Source: Desulfobacteraceae bacterium (lineage in GTDB: Bacteria; Desulfobacterota; DSM-4660; Desulfatiglandales; JALVMZ01). From it: a DNA stretch of 9,093 nt. The stretch spans positions 1 through 9,093 of the forward strand of contig JALVMZ010000530.1 of assembly GCA_027032655.1 (NCBI GenBank). The letters are read 5' to 3'. How positions within the stretch are numbered: the first letter of the stretch is position 1; each line of letters opens with the position of its first letter. Shown here in pieces: positions 1-7,318 of the stretch. Under the pieces are notes generated by a model, which was not told where the DNA came from, did not search any database, and was given only the letters and a program-made list of their open reading frames with translations. A program made the position numbers and the translations under genes.

Positions 1-1237
1 TTACCTTTTCTATTGCCCCTTCTGATGCCCTCATCCCCCATTTTATATGTCCACCTTCCATGGCAGGTCCTGCTGCTGTAGAGCAGCAAAGAAGCCTTTC
101 CCTGTTTCCAAGCACAATCTCTCCATTTGTTCCAATATCAAGCATAAGGGATAACTTTGATGTCCTGTGCATACCTGATGCAAGGGCGGAGGCAATGGCA
201 TCGCTTCCAAAAAAACCTGTCTTGGGTGGTGGAAGATACACATAACCTGAACCGGCAATGTCTATTCCCAGTTCTTTTGCTCTTATATTCATTGGGCTAC
301 AGAGCACGGGGGAGTAAGGGGCTAATGAAATATAATCAGGCCTTATTCCCATAAGTATATGATGCATGGCAGTATTCCCAACAATTGCGACTTCGTGAAT
401 CTTTGAATGAGACAACCCGGCAGATTCAGTGATCACCTTAATAATTTCATTAATTTTATTTATTACTGAACCCTGAAGCTCCTTTAATCCCCTCTCATTT
501 TCCTGGGAGAATCTTATTCTGCTGATAACATCATCTCCATATCTGATCTGGGGATTCAATGAAGAGCGAACAGATATCTGTTTTCCTTCTATAAGATTCA
601 TCAGGTATCCAACAATGGTGGTGGTTCCCAGGTCAATTGCCATCCCGTATATTTCATTGTTTTTCCCCGGATGGATTTCTAATATCTCCTTTTTCTCTCT
701 TATTAATATGGTAAAGGTATCTGTCTTATCTCTAAGTATTAATGGAAGTTCTCTTAAGACAGAGATGTCAAAGACAGGACTCCTGATACTATATTGGTAT
801 TTGAGCACATTGCTTATCCTCTCCATATCCCCCTGCTGAGGATATTTCTTAAGTTCGGCCCTGTTAATAATCATAGAATTGATGGGAGGATTTACCTTTA
901 ATTTCTTCTTAAAACCGCTATGCGATGTTAATATTGCATGATTTTTTGATATGGATGAATCAGGAATCCTTACTGTCATATCACCTGATGGAGTGACCTG
1001 GCATGCAAGCCTGTATCCCTTTTGTATAAGAGTGCCCAGTCTCTTTTCTTCATCTTCATCTGGTTCAGGGATGGGGGAACTATGTTCTTCGATAATAACC
1101 CTGCATTTCCCACAAATACCCTTACCACCACAGCCAGATGAAATGGGTATCTTTAACATCAATGCAAGTTGCAGTAGATCGATTTTTCCATATGAATCAA
1201 TCTCTTTTTCAAAAGGCAAAAATCTGATTTTTCCCAT
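1..1237 (-). CDS. RACo-like reductive activator of corrinoid proteins (2Fe-2S + ASKHA/DUF4445), 3' end missing
   Basis: The frame is open from an ATG at 1237 to the left edge, giving 412 N-terminal residues; the family usually runs to roughly 550-650, so the C-terminus is outside the window. Residues 1-85 form a plant-type 2Fe-2S ferredoxin domain with Cys36-X5-Cys42-X2-Cys45 and Cys79. An ASKHA-type ATPase region starts with IDLGTTT at 201-207, followed by NPQIRYGDDVISRI (226-239), VGNTAMHH (286-293), LDIGTNGE (366-373) and AGPAMEGG (389-396), the signature blocks of DUF4445/RACo proteins. Family members use ATP and a low-potential electron to reduce Co(II) corrinoid to active Co(I) in methyltransferase systems. 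It is the third gene of a minus-strand cluster, 29 bp after the sigma-54 regulator. That fits with serving the corrinoid module encoded at 2742-5351, which has no AdoMet reactivation domain of its own. The ribosome site is weak (GGGAT, 7 nt upstream), but an in-frame TAA lies just before this ATG. Domain call firm; partner assignment inferred from position. Confidence 0.93.
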   Translation of the reverse strand, partial: MGKIRFLPFEKEIDSYGKIDLLQLALMLKIPISSGCGGKGICGKCRVIIEEHSSPIPEPDEDEEKRLGTLIQKGYRLACQVTPSGDMTVRIPDSSISKNHAILTSHSGFKKKLKVNPPINSMIINRAELKKYPQQGDMERISNVLKYQYSIRSPVFDISVLRELPLILRDKTDTFTILIREKKEILEIHPGKNNEIYGMAIDLGTTTIVGYLMNLIEGKQISVRSSLNPQIRYGDDVISRIRFSQENERGLKELQGSVINKINEIIKVITESAGLSHSKIHEVAIVGNTAMHHILMGIRPDYISLAPYSPVLCSPMNIRAKELGIDIAGSGYVYLPPPKTGFFGSDAIASALASGMHRTSKLSLMLDIGTNGEIVLGNRERLLCCSTAAGPAMEGGHIKWGMRASEGAIEKV

Positions 1238-1266
1238 ATCACTATCCCACAGAGATTATACTCAAT

Positions 1267-2700
1267 TTATGATGCCTCAAATGGGGGGATTTTTGTCCTG
1301 AGCCCGTATTTTTTGAGTTTCCTCACAATGGTGGAATGATCCACGCCAAGCAGTCTTGCAGCATGTCTTGTTGTTGTTCCCTTTACTGAAAATACACTGG
1401 ATATTAGCTTTTTCTCAAGTATCTCTTTTGCTTTTGGAAGAGAGATTATACCTTTTACCTGAATAAGACCATTATCCTCCATCTCCTCCTGATAGATTGA
1501 AGGAGGTAAGTGTTTGGGGCTGAGGACATCTTCATCGCTGGTTATTACTATTCGTTCGATTACATTCTGTAGCTCTCTTACATTACCAGGCCATCTGTAA
1601 GATTCCATCACTTCGATTATTTCTCTTGAAAAGGTCTTTGACATATTAAATTTTTTATTGAATTTTTTAAGAAAATGCCATGCAAGAGGGAAGATATCCT
1701 CCCTTCTTTCTCTTAAAGGGGGGATTCTTATGGGAACCACATAGAGGCGATAGAACAGGTCCTCTCTAAATCTCCCTTCTTTTACCATTCTGGGGAGATC
1801 CTTATTTGTGGCAGTTATTATTCTCACATCCAGTTTTATGGGATTTCTGCCTCCCACTCTCACGACTTCCAGGTCCTCAATTACCTTAAGGAGCTTAACC
1901 TGAGAATGAAGTGGAAGCTCTCCTATCTCATCAAGAAATATTATTCCTCCATTTGCAAGTTCGAAAAGCCCGGGCTTTCCTTCCTTGAGTGCCCCTGTGA
2001 ATGCCCCCTTTGCATATCCAAAAAGCTCTGATTCAAAGAGATTCTCAGGTATTGCTCCACAATTTACAGGTATAAATGGCCCCTTTCTCCTTGCGCTGAG
2101 CCTGTGGATCAATCTTGCAAGAAGCTCTTTACCTGTCCCGCTTTCACCTTCAAATAGCACCAGGGTATCCACCTGAGCAAGTCTTACAACCATATCAATA
2201 ATTCCAAGCATAACCTTGTTTTCTGCTATTATCTCACTGCCTGTTAGCTGGGATAGTCTTGCATCTTCAGGAGTGGAGTAATAAAGTGTCATTAGTCTTG
2301 ATACTTCTTCTTTCAGGAGTTTAAGCTCTGTCACATCCCTGATATTTACAGTTATATGCTTTACATCGCCACCTATTTTAACTGGTGTTGCTGTGACATA
2401 AATCTCATTTCCATTCTTGAGCTCTCCCATTCCAGTCATGCTTTTCCCGAATTTTTTAACAAGGGAAGTTACCTCCTGGATTGTTCGAAGACAGATGTGT
2501 TCTTCACCATCGAATTCTTCAACTCTCTTTCCCAGAACCTTTTCTTCCTTTATTCCTGTTATTCTGCTAAAACTACTATTTACCCTGGTAATTATGTCAT
2601 TTTGAATAAACATAATTCCATCGTAGAAACTCTCAATAAGTGAATCCAGAGTCTTTTCATCATATGATTGAAGTGAGTATTTTTTTAATTTTTCAGGCAT
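1267..2700 (-). CDS. Sigma-54-dependent transcriptional activator (PAS - AAA+ - Fis-type HTH)
   Basis: 477 residues. Residues about 15-130 look like a PAS sensor domain with its C-terminal PAC part, followed by a short helical linker. The AAA+ sigma-54 interaction domain spans about 150-390: Walker A GESGTGKE (185-192), the sigma-54-contacting GAFTGA loop (232-237), Walker B GGIIFLDEIGE (251-261), FREDLFYRL (311-319) and sensor II WPGNVREL (370-377). The C-terminus (about 443-466) is a Fis/TyrR-like helix-turn-helix. All motifs needed for an active enhancer-binding protein are intact. There is no response-regulator receiver domain, so activation is probably by ligand at the PAS domain rather than by phosphorylation; that is inference. 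An AGGAAG ribosome site precedes the ATG. It lies 41 bp after the methyltransferase and 29 bp before the RACo gene, and the near-consensus -24/-12 promoter ahead of this cluster makes autoregulation likely. The divergent promoter at 5731-5746 is a second candidate target. Confidence 0.95.
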   Translation of the reverse strand: MPEKLKKYSLQSYDEKTLDSLIESFYDGIMFIQNDIITRVNSSFSRITGIKEEKVLGKRVEEFDGEEHICLRTIQEVTSLVKKFGKSMTGMGELKNGNEIYVTATPVKIGGDVKHITVNIRDVTELKLLKEEVSRLMTLYYSTPEDARLSQLTGSEIIAENKVMLGIIDMVVRLAQVDTLVLFEGESGTGKELLARLIHRLSARRKGPFIPVNCGAIPENLFESELFGYAKGAFTGALKEGKPGLFELANGGIIFLDEIGELPLHSQVKLLKVIEDLEVVRVGGRNPIKLDVRIITATNKDLPRMVKEGRFREDLFYRLYVVPIRIPPLRERREDIFPLAWHFLKKFNKKFNMSKTFSREIIEVMESYRWPGNVRELQNVIERIVITSDEDVLSPKHLPPSIYQEEMEDNGLIQVKGIISLPKAKEILEKKLISSVFSVKGTTTRHAARLLGVDHSTIVRKLKKYGLRTKIPPFEAS

Positions 2701-2741
2701 GAATCTTCCTGAAAAGTTAGTTTAGATTATCCTTAAAGATA

Positions 2742-5351
2742 TCAGTCAGAAATTCCCAGCAGTGCCTTACTCTTTTTGACACCTTCCGCAGCATCTCTTG
2801 CATATTCATCTGCTCCACATGCCTTTACAAATTTCATGGTAAGGGCTGCCCCTCCGCATATTATTTTAACCTTATCACCTATATCACTGGCCCTGATTGC
2901 CTTTATGGTCTGCTCCACATAAGGGTCTCCGGTGGTAAGAAGCGATGATATTCCGATTATATGCGCTCCGTGTTTTTTTGCCTCTTCCACAAATTTATCA
3001 GGAGGGACATTTTCACCTATATCCACCACCCTGAAGCCAGATGTCTCAAGAAGTAGTTTGACAAGATTTTTACCTATATCATGCAGATCTCCATACACTG
3101 TGCCAATTACGACCGTTCCCAGGACATCATGAGTCTCCCTTTTCAACAACGGGGATAAAATATCCATACACGCCTGCATTGATTTTGCTGACATCATCAT
3201 CTCAGGTATAAAGATGATCTTTTTTTCAAACCTATCCCCAACTTCGTTTAATGCAGGGATGAGATAACCGTTAATAATCTCTTCAGGGGATAATCCCTTC
3301 TCAACCGCCATTTTTGTAAGTTCAGCAGCCTTTTTTCTATTCCCCTCAATTACGGCATCCTTTATCATGTTAAGGGAAAACTCTCTATCTTGAATTTTAG
3401 AGGGCTTTTTCCTTTTACCTTTAAAACCGAGATAATTAATGCAGTATTCATCTTTTCCAAGGAGTAAATCGGTTATCATCTTTGCTTCTTGAATCACCTT
3501 TGATGCTGGATCCACAATAGCGCATGTAAGACCCATTAAGGAAGCCATTGCCAGAAAATGTGCATTGATGGTTTCCCTATCAGGTAAACCAAAAGAGATA
3601 TTACTCACACCAAGCACCTGATTTACCCCAAATCTTTCATTGATGAGGCTTATTGCCTTAAGGGTCTCAAAGCCTGCAAGATGATTGGTGCTTATGGCCA
3701 TAGCAAGGCAGTCAATTATAATGCTTTCCATTGGAATACCCATTTGCCGGGCCCTGTCAATAATCTTATCTGCTATCCTGAGTCTGTCTTCTGCTGTCTC
3801 CGGGATACCCTTTTCATCCATTGTAAGTGCAATCACTGCTGAATCATACTCTTTCACCAGTGGCAATATCTCGTTTAATTTCTCCTCTTCACCATTAACT
3901 GAATTGATTATGGGCCTTCCTTTATATACCTTGAGTGCCTCCTCTATTGCCTCTGGTATGGCAGAGTCAATGCAGAGGGGGACATCTGTTACTTTCTGTA
4001 TTTCAATCACAGCTTGTTTCAGAGTCTCAGGTTCATTTATCCCTGATACTCCCACATTCACATCCAGAATGCTTGCACCTTCTTCAACCTGTTTTAAGGC
4101 CTCAGAGATGATAATATCAAAATTACCATCTTCCAGTGCTTTGGTGAGTGCTTTTCTTCCGGTTGGATTTATCCGCTCCCCAATGATTACAAGGGGTTCG
4201 TCATGGGATATTGCAACCTCCATTGATGTTCCACTTACAGTAAGTTTTGCTTTTTTTATCTCATGGGCTGGTATTGAATATATTTTTTTAGATGGGGTTT
4301 CCTGTTCTGCCTCCTTTATCCTTCCATAGGTTCTGGCAGTGTTTAATGCTGTCCTTACATTTTCATCAGGCGTTCCATGAGTAAGTCCCACAGTATCTAT
4401 TGAGAAATTATTAAGGGGATGTCCCTGGTCAATGAGTCTTCTTACCTCTTGTTCAATCTCCTGAGGGGTCCCATTTTTCATAAGCACCGGATTTATTCTT
4501 GCATTTACAGCTACACCAGGACCAAAGACCTCTCTGGTCCTTTTAACATTTGAGCCAAACCCTATCTCTATGAATTTAAGGTGTCTTACCTTTCTGTATC
4601 CATCAAGGACCTGGTCAACGGATCCACAGTGATGTATCCCCAATGGGTTGCATTCATCCGCTATCTGATTATCATATTGGAGGAGGTATTTTTCATAGGT
4701 TTCCAGGCTTATCTGCTCCACGGTGCAGTTGGGTATCACATAATATGTGGGATCACACATGGGGGTTACATCCATAGCACCTGTTCCTGTGATTTTATAT
4801 ATAAACTTGAACAATTGTATTATACTCTGAGTGCATATTTTAAGTAAATGATGGCAGAGAGCAGGATTTTCAAAATAATCTATATATAGCTGGTCCCCCC
4901 TTAATTTTAATGCCAGATTCTGAACACCCGTTACATTTATATCTCCCACCACCTTCCCATATTTTTTCTCAAGATACTCTATCTGTTTAATCATTTCCTT
5001 CATGGGAGATGATTTAGTGAGATCAGGGACTTCAAGACTCATTATCTTATCTTCAGATAGATTAAGTGGTATTGCCCAAGGGAGCGCATCGTTCTCAAAC
5101 ACTATATCACAACCAAATACAGCAGGTAGCATTACCATCCCGAATGTAATCAATGGCTTTGGTTCGGGATTGGGGTTGCCAAGCCCCACATCACCAAATC
5201 TTTCATAGAGCCTTTTTTCAATCTCCATCCTTGCTTCAACCCTGGTCTCAGGGTCAAAATAATACTTCTTATCGAAGGATATGCCGTAGTTGTGCCAGAA
5301 CCAGTCAGGATAAAATCCCACCCCAAGCGGTATGTGTTCCCTTTGTTTCAT
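2742..5351 (-). CDS. Three-module corrinoid methyltransferase: UroD-type MT + pterin-binding MeTr + cobalamin-binding domain
   Basis: 869 residues, start at ATG 5351. (1) About 5-345: UroD/MtaA/CmuA-like barrel, with a His240-x-Cys242 pair (GIHHCG) matching the zinc site of this superfamily, and TPDENVRTAL (328-337) near its end. (2) About 380-645: DHPS-fold methyltransferase like AcsE or the folate module of MetH: IGERINPTG (390-398), DVNVG (430-434), Asp462, NSVNGE (483-488), Asp547 and SNISFG (583-588). (3) About 657-737: helical cap; about 745-869: B12-binding Rossmann domain with Asp755-x-His757-x-x-Gly760 (GDLHDIGKN), a Ser-x-Leu-like SSL (802-804) and a GG (833-834), the base-off/His-on signature. 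Expected chemistry: the UroD module moves a methyl group from an unknown donor to Co(I), and the pterin module passes it to a tetrahydrofolate-type carrier. These partners are normally separate proteins. No AdoMet activation domain follows, consistent with RACo in trans. First gene of the minus-strand cluster. The methyl donor cannot be read from the sequence; methoxylated compounds are one possibility. Confidence 0.93.
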   Translation of the reverse strand: MKQREHIPLGVGFYPDWFWHNYGISFDKKYYFDPETRVEARMEIEKRLYERFGDVGLGNPNPEPKPLITFGMVMLPAVFGCDIVFENDALPWAIPLNLSEDKIMSLEVPDLTKSSPMKEMIKQIEYLEKKYGKVVGDINVTGVQNLALKLRGDQLYIDYFENPALCHHLLKICTQSIIQLFKFIYKITGTGAMDVTPMCDPTYYVIPNCTVEQISLETYEKYLLQYDNQIADECNPLGIHHCGSVDQVLDGYRKVRHLKFIEIGFGSNVKRTREVFGPGVAVNARINPVLMKNGTPQEIEQEVRRLIDQGHPLNNFSIDTVGLTHGTPDENVRTALNTARTYGRIKEAEQETPSKKIYSIPAHEIKKAKLTVSGTSMEVAISHDEPLVIIGERINPTGRKALTKALEDGNFDIIISEALKQVEEGASILDVNVGVSGINEPETLKQAVIEIQKVTDVPLCIDSAIPEAIEEALKVYKGRPIINSVNGEEEKLNEILPLVKEYDSAVIALTMDEKGIPETAEDRLRIADKIIDRARQMGIPMESIIIDCLAMAISTNHLAGFETLKAISLINERFGVNQVLGVSNISFGLPDRETINAHFLAMASLMGLTCAIVDPASKVIQEAKMITDLLLGKDEYCINYLGFKGKRKKPSKIQDREFSLNMIKDAVIEGNRKKAAELTKMAVEKGLSPEEIINGYLIPALNEVGDRFEKKIIFIPEMMMSAKSMQACMDILSPLLKRETHDVLGTVVIGTVYGDLHDIGKNLVKLLLETSGFRVVDIGENVPPDKFVEEAKKHGAHIIGISSLLTTGDPYVEQTIKAIRASDIGDKVKIICGGAALTMKFVKACGADEYARDAAEGVKKSKALLGISD

Positions 5352-5358
5352 TTGTAAG

Positions 5359-5366
5359 CCTCCTCT
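5359..5366 (-). promoter_or_regulatory. Ribosome binding site that fixes the start of the methyltransferase fusion
   Basis: The minus strand reads AGAGGAGG, ending 7 nt before the ATG at 5351. An in-frame TTG at 5390 would add 13 residues, but it has no comparable site and lies inside the -12 element of the predicted sigma-54 promoter, upstream of the expected transcript start. The ATG at 5351 is therefore preferred. Confidence 0.85.
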
Positions 5367-5385
5367 GTGAACTGTTATTAAGGGG

Positions 5386-5401
5386 AGCAAGTATTATGCC
5401 A
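5386..5401 (-). promoter_or_regulatory. Sigma-54 (-24/-12) promoter for the methyltransferase cluster
   Basis: The minus strand reads TGGCATAATACTTGCT. Against TGGCAC-N5-TTGCW it matches 10 of 11 defined bases, with the GG and GC pairs exactly 10 nt apart. The predicted transcript start is near 5375, leaving a leader of about 24 nt that contains the AGAGGAGG ribosome site. The second gene of the downstream cluster encodes a sigma-54 activator, which supports the call. Confidence 0.82.
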
Positions 5402-5436
5402 AAAAAAACATTGTATCTAAGTATCCATTAAAACAA

Positions 5437-5460
5437 TGCATTGAATTGAGACACACTGAT
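5437..5460. repeat. Partly conserved repeat, copy A (possible activator site)
   Basis: This copy shares the ordered blocks TGCAT, AATT, AGAC and TGAT with copy B at 5656-5674, with small length differences between blocks. It overlaps the perfect palindrome CAATGCATTG at 5434-5443. It lies about 60-85 bp upstream of the predicted leftward transcript start, where enhancer-binding proteins can bind. Being a binding site is inference. Confidence 0.35.
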
Positions 5461-5655
5461 AAAAGCGTTGAAATATCAGGTTAATATCTCTATGTAACTA
5501 AACTACTCAAGAAGGTAGAGTTAATATAAGGTGCTATTCTACACCAGATTTCAATTTTACAGATGAAAGAGTTTTATTCAAGAGCATTTTTTGGAACGAA
5601 ACTTTTAATCCACTTTATAATCTATTACAAAAGGTTATTAATGCTGGTGAGTATT

Positions 5656-5674
5656 TGCATCAATTAAGACTGAT
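5656..5674. repeat. Partly conserved repeat, copy B (possible activator site)
   Basis: This is the shorter counterpart of copy A, in the same orientation, with blocks TGCAT, AATT, AGAC and TGAT. It overlaps a CAAT-N8-ATTG inverted repeat (5661-5676). It lies about 83-101 bp upstream of the predicted rightward transcript start. The AT-rich context makes a chance match possible. Confidence 0.32.
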
Positions 5675-5681
5675 TGGTGAG

Positions 5682-5698
5682 ATATGACACCGCCATAT
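5682..5698. repeat. Short inverted repeat ATATG-N7-CATAT
   Basis: Perfect 5-bp arms are separated by ACACCGC, about 60-75 bp upstream of the predicted rightward transcript start. It has the size and symmetry of a dimeric regulator site, but such short AT-rich arms arise readily by chance. It is an alternative or extra candidate for the site of the PAS-type activator. Confidence 0.25.
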
Positions 5699-5730
5699 AT
5701 CCATAATGCCTGTAAAATAGCACTCAAATT

Positions 5731-5746
5731 TGGTATAGATAATGCA
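5731..5746 (+). promoter_or_regulatory. Candidate sigma-54 (-24/-12) promoter for the acyl-CoA synthetase operon
   Basis: The sequence is TGGTATAGATAATGCA. The GG and GC pairs have the required 10-nt spacing and 8 of 11 defined consensus bases match. The predicted start is near 5757, giving a leader of about 31 nt with a strong ribosome site. It is weaker than the leftward promoter, but correctly spaced and placed. I found no convincing sigma-70 promoter in its place. Confidence 0.5.
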
Positions 5747-5787
5747 ATATAGAATAAAAACGAAATTTACTTTCGTGGAGGGGTGCT

Positions 5788-7305
5788 ATGAATGTATCAA
5801 ATATTATTAAGAAGCATGTGGAGGCAAAACCATATAAGACTGCAATAATATTCGAAGATAGCCGTATTTCTTATAAAGAGCTTGATACCCTCATTAACAG
5901 GACATCAAACGGGGTAAAGGCACTCGGAATGAATAAGGGTGATGTGCTGAGTATCTTTCTTCCAAGTCTGCCTGAATTGATAATAGCATATCTTGGAACA
6001 GTAAGAGCGGGATACATTGTAAATGTGGTAAATGCCATGCTTCAGAAGACTGAAGTTGAATACATTTTGAATGATTGTAACACAAAGGTTGTGCTTGTGG
6101 ACAGGAAAAGACTCCCCATTGTTGAGGCTGTAAAGGATGGCGTAAAGTCCCTGGAAGAGATAATACTGCTGGAAGATGATGGTAGTGAACCATATAAAAG
6201 ATTCCGAAATATCCTCTCTCAGGAAAGTGATGAATTTCAGGTGGCAGATACAAAAGGAAGTGACATATGTCACCTTATGTATACATCAGGCACAACAGGC
6301 TGGCCAAAGGGCGTAATGGCAACGCATTTAAATATCTGGCACAATGCAGTGGAATTTGGTAAGGTGCACTTCGATGAAAATGACACAATCATGGTGGCAA
6401 CTCCCATATTTCACTGCTGGGGACTTGTAAATGGAACCTTTGGAATGTTATCGAGGGGTGGCACGGTGATAACAGTGGAGAGGTTTTATCCTGATAAGGC
6501 CCTGAACGATATTGAAAGGCTCAGGCCAACTGTATTTCAGGGTGTTCCCCCCATGTATAACCTGTTTTTAAAACAACCTGACATTGAAAAAAGAGACCTA
6601 TCATCAGTGGTTTTCTGTCTGTCTGCTGCCACAAAGATGCCGGAGAATCTCATACATCAGGTGCAGGAAAGACTGAAATGGAGATATGCAGAGGCATGGG
6701 GGCTTACAGAGGTCTCCTGTGTTGGCACAACCGCACCATACACAGAAACCAGAATAGGCTCCTGCGGGAAGGGGATGGATGATGCACAGATAAAGGTAGT
6801 AGATGAAAATGGAAACGAATTGCCACCAGGCAAACAGGGTGAACTTTGCATAAAAGGGACCTGTGTTACAAAGGGTTATCTCAACAAACCTGATGCCACT
6901 AAACAGGTCTTTGACCCGGAAGGCTGGTTCCATTCAGGTGATATTGCCTATATTGATGAAGATGGGTATGCTTATATTGTTGATAGGGCAAAGGACATGA
7001 TAAATGTGGGTGGAGAGAAGGTATTCCCTTCTGAGGTTGAAGACATGATGCTTGAGCACCCAAAGATAAAAGACCTAGTTATTGTGGGAATACCTGATGA
7101 GCTTAAAGGGGAGGTGCCAAAGGCATTTATTCAATTAAAAGAAGGAGAGACAGCAACACCGGAGGAGATTAGGGAATTCTGTAAAGGAAGGATGGCACCA
7201 TACAAGGTTCCAGTAGAGGTGGAATTCGTAGATGAGATTCCTCGCTCTGCATCGGGAAAGGCCCTGAGGAGATTACTCAGGGATAAAGAGTGGGATAAAA
7301 AATAG
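5788..7305 (+). CDS. Acyl-CoA synthetase (AMP-forming, ANL superfamily)
   Basis: 505 residues, a normal length for a medium-size acyl- or aryl-CoA ligase. It would activate a carboxylic acid with ATP to an acyl-AMP and then form the CoA thioester in the cytoplasm. Conserved cores are in order: phosphate loop YTSGTTGWPKG (165-175), AEAWGLTE (301-308), GWFHSGD (379-385), the DG-Y and hinge region ending DRAKDMI (399-405), GGEKVFPSEVE (408-418), and the C-terminal PRSASGKALRR (485-495) with the adenylation lysine at 491. All catalytic residues are present, so the enzyme should be active. GGAGGGG lies 4 nt before the ATG. It is divergent from the methyltransferase cluster and 13 bp ahead of an enoyl-CoA hydratase-fold gene, so the two are one operon. 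The acid it uses cannot be told from the motifs. An aromatic or small branched acid that is the substrate or product of the neighbouring demethylation is one inference; a fatty acid is the alternative. Confidence 0.95.
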   Translation: MNVSNIIKKHVEAKPYKTAIIFEDSRISYKELDTLINRTSNGVKALGMNKGDVLSIFLPSLPELIIAYLGTVRAGYIVNVVNAMLQKTEVEYILNDCNTKVVLVDRKRLPIVEAVKDGVKSLEEIILLEDDGSEPYKRFRNILSQESDEFQVADTKGSDICHLMYTSGTTGWPKGVMATHLNIWHNAVEFGKVHFDENDTIMVATPIFHCWGLVNGTFGMLSRGGTVITVERFYPDKALNDIERLRPTVFQGVPPMYNLFLKQPDIEKRDLSSVVFCLSAATKMPENLIHQVQERLKWRYAEAWGLTEVSCVGTTAPYTETRIGSCGKGMDDAQIKVVDENGNELPPGKQGELCIKGTCVTKGYLNKPDATKQVFDPEGWFHSGDIAYIDEDGYAYIVDRAKDMINVGGEKVFPSEVEDMMLEHPKIKDLVIVGIPDELKGEVPKAFIQLKEGETATPEEIREFCKGRMAPYKVPVEVEFVDEIPRSASGKALRRLLRDKEWDKK

Positions 7306-7318
7306 AAGGAGGTTTATT

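Larger units (their letters stand above)
5352..5787. promoter_or_regulatory. Divergent intergenic control region
   Basis: These 436 bp separate the minus-strand methyltransferase cluster from the plus-strand acyl-CoA synthetase pair. They are AT-rich and hold two outward-facing -24/-12 candidates near the ends, with repeat-like elements between them. There is no supported gene, tRNA or terminator. A 61-codon open plus-strand stretch (5502-5687) has no ATG start and no recognisable relatives; it may be chance or a decayed gene. The layout, promoter-enhancer-enhancer-promoter, is what a shared sigma-54 activator would need. Confidence 0.7.

Noticed and set aside
3685..4329. 214-codon plus-strand open frame opposite the methyltransferase
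   Set aside because: It is antisense to a gene with clear domain motifs, rich in Ser/Ile as expected of a shadow frame, and has no recognisable motif.
5352..5390. Thirteen-residue N-terminal extension of the methyltransferase from TTG 5390
   Set aside because: The TTG is part of the -12 promoter element and lies upstream of the predicted transcript start; a strong ribosome site serves ATG 5351.
5531..5548. Leftward -24/-12-like element (GG..GC on the minus strand)
   Set aside because: The spacing is one base short and it lies far upstream of the near-consensus promoter at 5386-5401.
5644..5660. TGGTGAGTATTTGCA as a rightward sigma-54 promoter
   Set aside because: GG and GC are 9 nt apart instead of 10, a spacing that sigma-54 does not normally tolerate.
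5563..5667. 34-codon plus-strand frame starting ATG AAA GAG in the control region
   Set aside because: It has no ribosome site, atypical composition and overlaps putative regulatory repeats.
5391..5787. TyrR-type box (TGTAAA-N6-TTTACA) for the Fis/TyrR-like HTH
   Set aside because: Only single half-sites are present; no paired box was found.
5894..6273. Minus-strand frames of about 120 codons inside the acyl-CoA synthetase
   Set aside because: They overlap a well-supported gene, have no ribosome site or family features, and are shadow frames.
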